NCBI GenBank assembly: GCA_947472965.1
Contig: CANJEF010000090.1
Location: 1 to 6,077 of the forward strand
Length of the DNA: 6,077 bases
Reading direction: 5' to 3'
Source: Sphingobacteriales bacterium
GTDB lineage: Bacteria > Bacteroidota > Bacteroidia > Chitinophagales > Chitinophagaceae
Below the pieces are notes generated by a model. That model was not told where the DNA came from. It made no database searches and saw only the letters and a program-made list of their open reading frames with translations. Positions 1 to 4,671 of the stretch are shown in pieces. Position 1 is the stretch's first letter. Each line of letters starts with the position of its first letter. A program made the translations under genes and the position numbers.

Positions 1-495
1 ACTGCAAATAACAATGAACTTATAGCTCGAAGATGGAGCAACGCCAAGCGCATGATCGGTTGCAAACATGAATGGTCTTATGTAAATTGCATGGTCATAA
101 TCTTTAGGGATCCATTGATTATCTATTTCCAAGAGTTTCTTGATGCCCCCAATAAATATCTCTTCCGGCACCTCTGGCATTTCCATTCGCAAGGCAGACT
201 TGTTGAACCTCTTTTGGTTTTCAATTGGTCTGAAAATGGCGGCACGACCATCCTTCATCCGATATCCTTTTATTCCTTCAAATATGGACTGCCCATAATG
301 CAAGGCAGCAAGGGATGGATCAAAACAAATTGGACCGTAAGGTACAATCTCGTTTTGTTGCCATGCACCGTCTGAATAAGTTGCAACGAACATGTGGTCG
401 GTAAAATATTTTCCAAATGGCAGATTCTTAAAATCTACGGATGATATTTTCGAAGACGCCGCTTTCATTATCTTTACATTTTCCAGCTCTTTCAT
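1..495 (-). CDS. ilvE: Branched-chain-amino-acid aminotransferase, N-terminal part (cut by window edge)
   Basis: A minus-strand frame stays open from the ATG at 495 to base 1, giving 165 residues. The family is usually about 340-360 residues, so slightly under half is present and the PLP-binding lysine lies outside. The enzyme is a cytoplasmic PLP-dependent transaminase that interconverts leucine, isoleucine and valine with their 2-oxo acids, using glutamate/2-oxoglutarate. Visible family motifs are FGKYFTDHMF (27-36), HYGQSIFEGIKGYR (66-79), FRP..N..RFN.SA (88-101), MPEVPEE (106-112) and YIRPFMFATD (138-147). These match the longer BCAT type (eukaryote, Bacteroidota and actinobacterial style) better than the short E. 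coli IlvE. A second in-frame ATG at 468 (residue 10) could be the true start, since residues 1-10 show no conserved motif. The gene is divergent from the 554-1042 gene. The family call is secure; substrate range is inferred from family. Confidence 0.95.
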   Translation of the reverse strand, partial: MKELENVKIMKAASSKISSVDFKNLPFGKYFTDHMFVATYSDGAWQQNEIVPYGPICFDPSLAALHYGQSIFEGIKGYRMKDGRAAIFRPIENQKRFNKSALRMEMPEVPEEIFIGGIKKLLEIDNQWIPKDYDHAIYIRPFMFATDHALGVAPSSSYKFIVICS

Positions 496-499
496 AAAG

Positions 500-517
500 A
501 ATATTTGTACAAAGAAA
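500..517. promoter_or_regulatory. Possible divergent promoter region with a 10-bp palindrome
   Basis: The 58-base gap between the two divergent genes contains the perfect palindrome TTTGTACAAA at 504-513. Because it carries TTTG on both strands, it supplies half of a Bacteroidota -7 box (TAnnTTTG) in each direction. Rightward this is AATATTTG (500-507), and leftward it is TTTCTTTG (517-510). Each matches 5 of the 6 fixed positions. A TTG for the leftward direction sits at 536-534, 16 bases from the box, which is slightly shorter than usual. No clear -33 box is seen rightward. The palindrome could also be a repressor site. Weak evidence overall. Confidence 0.3.
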
Positions 518-553
518 CGAAAAAACCATTGCCCAACTAACATAATAGAATGA

Positions 554-1042
554 ATGGCCACCATAAAACCAGAAAAGCTACCCGAATTTCTAATTGAATC
601 ACTTTACCGGCATTGCTTGGTGATGGAATCATCCTCTGCACAAGAACAAAACAAAGAAGAATTCGCACCTGAAAAAAGAGAAGTCTTGGTTGTTGTACAT
701 GCCCCCAATCCACAAATAAATCAACCTCAATCAACATTTCTACTCACAATTCTAAAGGCTTGCAAAATTGAATCTAGCCAGGTTAATATAATCAGCACAG
801 CAGATCCACTTTTTGGAAATTACAATCAGCTTTCAAAAACTTTTGGTGCCGTCAAATGGCTTCTCTTTGGCGTAGAACCCTTGGCCATAAACCTTCCTAT
901 GCATTTCCCGCCATTTCAGATCCAGTCACACCAGACTGGAAAATATCTTTGGGCGCCAAGCCTCGAACAGCTTGAAATGGACAAAGCTCAAAAACTTACG
1001 CTTTGGAATTCTTTGCAAAAACTTTTTAAAGAACATGAATAA
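554..1042 (+). CDS. Conserved-looking small protein of unknown function, possibly DNA polymerase III psi-like
   Basis: This gene encodes 162 residues with no signal peptide and no membrane segment, so it is probably cytoplasmic. An N-terminal helix-like stretch (residues 9-24) is followed by a polar, probably disordered linker (25-42). Then comes a compact alpha/beta-looking domain: a beta strand EVLVVV (43-48), a helix with FLLTILKAC (62-70), a strand around QVNII (76-80), a strand KWLLFGVEPL (101-110), a HFPPF turn (117-121), WAPSLEQLEMDK (133-144) and a last helix ending LWNSLQKLF (150-158). The order of these elements resembles the psi subunit (HolD) of the clamp loader as I remember it, but this is only pattern comparison, and a uracil-DNA-glycosylase-like or other Rossmann-like fold is also possible. 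The end overlaps the rdgB start by 8 bases, so translation is probably coupled. It is the first gene of the rightward cluster. The ATG at 550 in another frame soon meets a stop. That the gene is real is likely; its function is unproven. Confidence 0.8.
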   Translation: MATIKPEKLPEFLIESLYRHCLVMESSSAQEQNKEEFAPEKREVLVVVHAPNPQINQPQSTFLLTILKACKIESSQVNIISTADPLFGNYNQLSKTFGAVKWLLFGVEPLAINLPMHFPPFQIQSHQTGKYLWAPSLEQLEMDKAQKLTLWNSLQKLFKEHE

Positions 1043-1631
1043 AATCATTTTTGCCTCCAATAATATCAACAAAGCGGAGGAGATCAGAAAAATCCTGGAA
1101 GGCACGTATGAAATCCTAACATTGAAAGAGGCAGGCATGGATATTGACATACCAGAACCGCATGATACGTTGGAAATGAATGCTCAGGAAAAATCAAGTA
1201 CCATATACAATTTAACTGGCACAGCATGCTTTGCAGAGGACAGCGGATTGGAGGTTGAAGCATTAAATGGTGAGCCAGGCGTATTTTCAGCAAGGTATGC
1301 TGGCATTCATGGAGATGATACAAAAAACATACAAAAACTGCTTAGCAATATGGTTGGAATTGAAAACAGAAATGCACGTTTCAGAACAGTAGTTTCCCTT
1401 ATGCAAAATAGAGAAAACCTTTTTTTTGAAGGGGTCTGCGAAGGTACAATAGCCCTTGAACAAAGAGGTCAAAACGGCTTTGGATACGACCCTGTCTTTA
1501 TCCCTCTGGGGTTTAGTAAAACATTTGCAGAATGCACACAACAAGAAAAAAATGAAGTGAGCCACCGTAAAAAAGCAATCAGCAAAATGATCGAATACAT
1601 GTTAGACCAAAATAATAAACAGAAAGATTAA
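1035..1631 (+). CDS. rdgB: Non-canonical purine NTP pyrophosphatase (dITP/XTP diphosphatase, RdgB/HAM1 family)
   Basis: The enzyme hydrolyses (d)ITP and XTP to the monophosphate plus pyrophosphate and keeps deaminated purines out of DNA and RNA. The product is 198 residues, the usual size. Hallmarks in order are FASNNINKAEEI (6-17, substrate and phosphate binding), EPHDTLEMNAQEK (41-53), AEDSGLEVEALNGEPG (67-82) with the metal/catalytic Asp69, SARYAG (85-90), GFGYDPVF (148-155) and SHRKKAI (176-182). The frame is open further upstream (an ATG at 972), but the start at 1035 is chosen because MNKIIFASNN is exactly where the family begins. The 21 extra residues would lie inside the preceding gene. 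The start overlaps the previous stop by 8 bases and the sigma-factor start follows the stop after one base. A run of eight T (1420-1427) lies inside the gene and is in frame. Confidence 0.96.
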   Translation: MNKIIFASNNINKAEEIRKILEGTYEILTLKEAGMDIDIPEPHDTLEMNAQEKSSTIYNLTGTACFAEDSGLEVEALNGEPGVFSARYAGIHGDDTKNIQKLLSNMVGIENRNARFRTVVSLMQNRENLFFEGVCEGTIALEQRGQNGFGYDPVFIPLGFSKTFAECTQQEKNEVSHRKKAISKMIEYMLDQNNKQKD

Positions 1632-1632
1632 G

Positions 1633-2181
1633 ATGACGGGAAGCAACCATTTTGAATCTGACAACGACATAATAGAGGGTTGTATTCTTGGGAATCCAAG
1701 ATTACAGAAGTTGTTGTACGAAAAGCATTCACCAAAAATGTACGCATTGTGTTTGCGCTACGCAGGCAATTCAGATGATGCCCAAGACATTTTACAGGAT
1801 GGATTTATCAAGGTGTTTGGCAACATTGATAAGTTCAAAGGAACAGGTTCTTTTGAAGGATGGATAAGAAGAATCATGGTTAACACAGCCATTGAGCATT
1901 TTAGAAAAAAGAACATAACACAAGTAATTGATGAAAAAACAGAAAACCAATTAGCAGATGTCCAACCTAATATATTTAGTCAGCTTGAAGCGAAGGACCT
2001 CTTGGAAATGATCAAGAAACTACCTCCGGGATATAGGGCGGTATTTAATCTATTTGCCATCGAAGGATACACACACAAGGAAATTGCTTTGATGATGAAT
2101 ATAACTGAGGGTACGAGCAAATCACAATATGCAAGGGCCAAGGCTTGGCTACAGGAAGAAATAAAAAGTGAGCTTAAATGA
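1633..2181 (+). CDS. ECF-type RNA polymerase sigma factor
   Basis: The 182-residue product has the two-domain layout of extracytoplasmic-function sigma factors. Sigma region 2 spans about 21-93: a helix with KLLYEKHSPKMYALCLRY (26-43), the core-binding DDAQDILQDGFIKVF (48-62), and the -10 recognition/melting part GSFEGWIRRIMVNTAIEHFR (72-91). A linker at 94-120 leads to sigma region 4 at about 121-175, with LPPGYRAVFNLFAIEGYTHKEIA (130-152) and the helix-turn-helix end EGTSKSQYARAKAWL (159-173). It lacks regions 1 and 3, as expected. The family directs core polymerase to a small regulon and is usually held inactive by a membrane anti-sigma factor; the next gene, 6 bases on, fits that role. 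Position 161-162 (TS) departs slightly from the common GTVKSR form of the helix-turn-helix end. It is cotranscribed with rdgB (1-base gap). The regulon and signal are unknown. Confidence 0.95.
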   Translation: MTGSNHFESDNDIIEGCILGNPRLQKLLYEKHSPKMYALCLRYAGNSDDAQDILQDGFIKVFGNIDKFKGTGSFEGWIRRIMVNTAIEHFRKKNITQVIDEKTENQLADVQPNIFSQLEAKDLLEMIKKLPPGYRAVFNLFAIEGYTHKEIALMMNITEGTSKSQYARAKAWLQEEIKSELK

Positions 2182-2187
2182 TAATCC

Positions 2188-2616
2188 ATGGACCTGAATA
2201 AAAAATTATCTGAACTTGAATGTTTGCCGAGCGAGGCCGCTTGGTCGGCCATTGAAAGCAATACCAGACAAGATACTGACAGGATACACGATCTAAAAGT
2301 TGTGCCGCCTGAAATCTGTTGGACTAAAATTGCAGAATATATAAAAGCCCCCGAAGAAAAAAGCAGCAACGGACAAATGGGCAAGAAAATTGCATTCCCC
2401 AGCTGGATGCGGTATGCAGCTGGAATTGCTGGGATTACGCTCCTTTCAATTTCGTTGATGAACAATTCAATTAGAAATAAATTCTTAAATACATTGCTTG
2501 AAAGCAATTTGAAAACATCCCTTTCAGATAGCCAACATATCCTGCCCGCAAACAAAAAGAAATCAGATACTATAACACCCCTAATAAAAATTGTTCCTAA
2601 AAAAACAACGAGATAA
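2188..2616 (+). CDS. One-pass membrane protein, probable anti-sigma factor for the preceding ECF sigma
   Basis: The product is 142 residues with one hydrophobic segment, about 73-91 (WMRYAAGIAGITLLSISL), flanked by basic residues, which predicts a cytoplasmic N-terminus and a short exported C-terminus. The N-terminal part carries two similar units, LPSEAAWSAIES (13-24) and VPPEICWTKIAEY (39-51), sharing P.E..W..I at a spacing of 26 residues. Such P..(V/A)W..I units before a single membrane helix are frequent in proteins encoded beside ECF sigma factors in Bacteroidota. No ZAS zinc motif (H...C..C) is present and no known enzymatic domain is visible. The start at 2188 is the only reasonable one: the ATG at 2178 overlapping the sigma stop is out of frame and closes after seven codons. 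The C-terminal exported part is short (about 50 residues, Lys-rich end), so truncation is possible. The anti-sigma role is inferred mainly from position and topology. Confidence 0.75.
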   Translation: MDLNKKLSELECLPSEAAWSAIESNTRQDTDRIHDLKVVPPEICWTKIAEYIKAPEEKSSNGQMGKKIAFPSWMRYAAGIAGITLLSISLMNNSIRNKFLNTLLESNLKTSLSDSQHILPANKKKSDTITPLIKIVPKKTTR

Positions 2617-2646
2617 AGTCGGATTTTAAACCCAAAACATTCAGCA

Positions 2647-3096
2647 ATGCGAGAGAAAAAACTGATTTCCAAAAAACCTTATATATACCAAACACTACTT
2701 ACTGTACAAATTGATGACATCAACTATGGCGGGCATGTTGGCAATGAACGGTACCTTCTTTTTGCTCAAGAAACCAGGATGCGATTTCTAAAAACAATTG
2801 GACATACTGAAGTTAAATTTGGTGAATATGGAATCGTGGTAGCAGAAGCAGGCATAGAATATTTTACCGAACTTTTTCATGGCGAACACATTACCATTTC
2901 AATTTCAATTGATAATATAAGCAGAGTGGCATTCGACTGCTTTTATAAGATCGAAAAAAAGGTAGATGAAAAAATAATTGTTGCCGCTTGTATTAAAACC
3001 AACATGGTTTGTTACGACTACAAGGAAAAAAAGGTGCGTTCCATTCCGGATGACATCAGAATAAAATTCAATGAATTGATTGTCGGAGAAAAATAA
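2647..3096 (+). CDS. Hotdog-fold acyl-CoA thioesterase (4HBT / YbgC-FadM-like)
   Basis: This is a 149-residue single-domain protein that should hydrolyse a thioester, probably acyl-CoA, in the cytoplasm; the substrate cannot be told from sequence. The diagnostic stretch is VQIDDINYGGHVGNERYL (20-37), followed by the long hotdog helix FAQETRMRFLKTIG (39-52), and then strands including IGI-type VVAEAGIEYFTELFHGEHI (64-82) and a last strand CIKTNMVCYDY (115-125). Aligned by eye with YbgC (EDTDAGGVV), the second Asp, the catalytic one, corresponds to Asn26 here, while Asp24 and His30 remain. I recall DINYGGH as a recurring variant of the family, so it is probably a subfamily trait and not an inactivation. 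The gap to the upstream gene is 30 bases, with no terminator or clear promoter. It meets aroE tail to tail, 4 bases apart. Confidence 0.88.
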   Translation: MREKKLISKKPYIYQTLLTVQIDDINYGGHVGNERYLLFAQETRMRFLKTIGHTEVKFGEYGIVVAEAGIEYFTELFHGEHITISISIDNISRVAFDCFYKIEKKVDEKIIVAACIKTNMVCYDYKEKKVRSIPDDIRIKFNELIVGEK

Positions 3097-3100
3097 TTGT

Positions 3101-3832
3101 TTACTGCATCCAGATATTCCACGAAGCTTCAGCCTGGTCTATCAACATATCAGCACCATTTTCAATTTGGGCACCCTGCTCCTCTCCCTTTTTCAGAAAA
3201 ACCGTCTTAGCTGGATTATACACCAAATCAAAAAGATAATGCTGCTCATCCAAATATTCGTAAGGAATGGGAGGGAAAGCATGCACTTCGGGATACATAC
3301 CCAACGGTGTTGTATTGATAATCAGTTGATGTGAGTCAATAATTGGTTTGGTTAATGCTTCATACACCAGCTGATTTCCTCCACCTGTTCTGCTAACCTT
3401 ATCAAATGAAATTCCGTTATTTGATAACACATAATAGACAGCCTTTGCTGCACCACCAGTCCCCAACACCAGTGCATTTTGATGGTGGGGCTTCAATTTC
3501 TTTTTAAGCGATTTTTCAAACCCAATAACATCCGTATTATACCCTGTAAGCTTGCCGTTTTGAATATGAATGCAGTTACATGCACCAATTTGCCTTACTT
3601 CATCTGATAAATCATCAAGGAAGGGAATTACTTTTTCCTTGTATGGAATGGTTACATTAAGTCCAGCCAAAAGAGGTTCGCGGTTTAGTAACTCCTTAAG
3701 TTCAGCGATGTCTTTCAGTGGATAAGCCTCATACTCCACTCCTTGAATATTTTCACTTAAAAATTTCTCTGTGAAATATTTTTTGGAGAAAGAATGTGTT
3801 AGAGGAAAACCAATAAGACCATATTTTTTCAT
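3101..3832 (-). CDS. aroE: Shikimate dehydrogenase (NADP-dependent)
   Basis: The enzyme reduces 3-dehydroshikimate to shikimate with NADPH in the chorismate/aromatic amino-acid pathway. The N-terminal substrate domain shows GFPLTHSFSK (8-17, Ser14 and Ser16 binding shikimate), GLNVTIPYKE (57-66, catalytic Lys65), GACNC (83-87, Asn86) and GYNTD (97-101, catalytic Asp101). The Rossmann part shows the loop LGTGGAAKA (123-131), SRT (147-149, where the NADP phosphate is bound), INTTPLGM (172-179), DLVYNP (202-207) and Q233 in the closing helix. At 243 residues it is shorter than the 272-residue E. coli enzyme but all key residues are kept; short forms are common in Bacteroidota as I know them. The start at 3832 lies 10 bases after the stop of the ComA-like gene, so the two are one operon. 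An overlapping ATG at 3840 is out of frame and closes after three codons. Confidence 0.97.
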   Translation of the reverse strand: MKKYGLIGFPLTHSFSKKYFTEKFLSENIQGVEYEAYPLKDIAELKELLNREPLLAGLNVTIPYKEKVIPFLDDLSDEVRQIGACNCIHIQNGKLTGYNTDVIGFEKSLKKKLKPHHQNALVLGTGGAAKAVYYVLSNNGISFDKVSRTGGGNQLVYEALTKPIIDSHQLIINTTPLGMYPEVHAFPPIPYEYLDEQHYLFDLVYNPAKTVFLKKGEEQGAQIENGADMLIDQAEASWNIWMQ

Positions 3833-3842
3833 AGAGGCATTA

Positions 3843-4604
3843 TCACTTATTCAAATAAAGTTCAAAGGTGTCTCCGCGAAGCCCTACACGCATTGCCTCC
3901 AACGCTATAATCTCACTTGGTGCAATATTGCCAAGATTAACGTTAGCGCCAAGTAACTCAATAAAATACAACTGTTGAACTTTCTGAGGAGCCTCCCATA
4001 GTATTTTTTCACCAGGGATTTGCGTTAAGATCTCCTGCACCAATCCCTCACGCACCTCTCCGCTACCACGGTAAATACCAACGTTACCAGCCTCTCTGGC
4101 CTCTGCAATAACATAGGTAGACCCGGCCTCCAACTCTGCCCTCATCAACTCTATCCACTTGTATGGCGGAATAATATGTGCAGCATCTTTGCTTCCAACT
4201 TCGCTGAGGACGGTACTGAAAGCACTTATTTTTTCAATGTAACCACACTTCTCAGTATGCGGTATGGTAATAGACCCATCGCTAATTTCAATGTAGCTGA
4301 TGTTATAATCTTTACATAAGGAGATATAATCATTAAACTGATTCCTTATCAAAAAAGCCTCGAAAAGGGTTCCACCAAAATACACAGGGATACCTGCATT
4401 TTGATAAACTTCAATTTTTTCTCTAAGACGCGGTGTTACATAGGCCGTCCCAAAACCGAGCTTGATCATATCAACATGTGGCACTGCATTTTCAACAAAC
4501 AATTTAGCTTCGTCCACGCTAAGTCCTTTGTCCATCACCATGGTAACACCTTCCTTTCTTGGTTTGCCATTGCGCAACGGCATCTGAGTTAAATTAAAAT
4601 TCAT
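3843..4604 (-). CDS. Phosphosulfolactate synthase (ComA family)
   Basis: The 253-residue TIM-barrel protein belongs to the ComA family, whose archaeal members add sulfite to phosphoenolpyruvate to give (2R)-3-phosphosulfolactate, the first step of coenzyme M synthesis. Visible family signatures are GVTMVMDKGLS (19-29), DMIKLGFGTAYV (45-56), PVYFGGTLFE (73-82), YIEISDGSITI (104-114), ELEAGSTYVIAEAREAGNVG (157-176), LWEAPQKVQQLYFIELLGAN (202-221), NLGNIAP (223-229) and GLRGDTF (241-247). The length is that of the family. Coenzyme M is not expected here, and no comB- or comC-like gene is in the window, so the product is probably used otherwise, for example for sulfolactate or for cysteate of sulfonolipids; plant HSA32 shows that homologues can also have other roles. 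It precedes aroE by 10 bases and follows the TPR gene by 67. Its own promoter is likely (see the site at 4625). Confidence 0.9.
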   Translation of the reverse strand: MNFNLTQMPLRNGKPRKEGVTMVMDKGLSVDEAKLFVENAVPHVDMIKLGFGTAYVTPRLREKIEVYQNAGIPVYFGGTLFEAFLIRNQFNDYISLCKDYNISYIEISDGSITIPHTEKCGYIEKISAFSTVLSEVGSKDAAHIIPPYKWIELMRAELEAGSTYVIAEAREAGNVGIYRGSGEVREGLVQEILTQIPGEKILWEAPQKVQQLYFIELLGANVNLGNIAPSEIIALEAMRVGLRGDTFELYLNK

Positions 4605-4624
4605 TTGTTAGGATTGATTAGTTG

Positions 4625-4632
4625 CAAAAATA
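4625..4632 (-). promoter_or_regulatory. Bacteroidota-type -7 promoter element before the ComA-like gene and aroE
   Basis: Read leftward, the box TATTTTTG followed by C fits the phylum's TAnnTTTG consensus at all six fixed positions. It lies 20 bases before the ATG at 4604, in the 67-base gap after the TPR gene, which would give a leader of roughly 14 bases. A good TTTG -33 box is not seen at the usual distance of about 20 bases, where the sequence is CTTACAA, so strength is uncertain. No Shine-Dalgarno sequence precedes the ATG; the leader is A-rich (CCTAACAA). Confidence 0.55.
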
Positions 4633-4671
4633 CAAAAGAGAAATAGAAAAGCTTGTAAGCGTGGAAGAAAC

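Noticed and set aside
52..375. A plus-strand open frame of 107 codons.
   Set aside because: It lies antisense to the well-supported ilvE frame, has no recognisable motif, and is low-complexity in the way of a shadow frame.
972..1034. A 21-residue N-terminal extension of RdgB from the ATG at 972.
   Set aside because: The extension lies within the upstream gene and the family starts right at the MNKIIFASNN encoded from 1035.
1420..1427. A run of eight T inside rdgB, considered as a phase-variable tract.
   Set aside because: It is read in frame as Leu-Phe-Phe within a conserved region of a housekeeping gene, where switching off would make little sense. Such runs are common in A+T-rich genomes.
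2590..2609. The inverted repeat TTGTT / AACAA at the end of the anti-sigma-like gene, considered as a terminator.
   Set aside because: It is short, purely A+T apart from one pair, lies within coding sequence, and has no following T tract.
1980..2672. A minus-strand open frame of 230 codons with hydrophobic stretches.
   Set aside because: It runs opposite the sigma factor and the anti-sigma-like gene, both of which have clear motifs or topology. Its hydrophobic composition is what the complement of A-rich coding sequence gives.
4651..4660. The palindrome GCTTGTAAGC after the TPR gene, considered as a terminator stem.
   Set aside because: The stem would be only 4 bp with a 2-base loop, too small to form a stable terminator hairpin.
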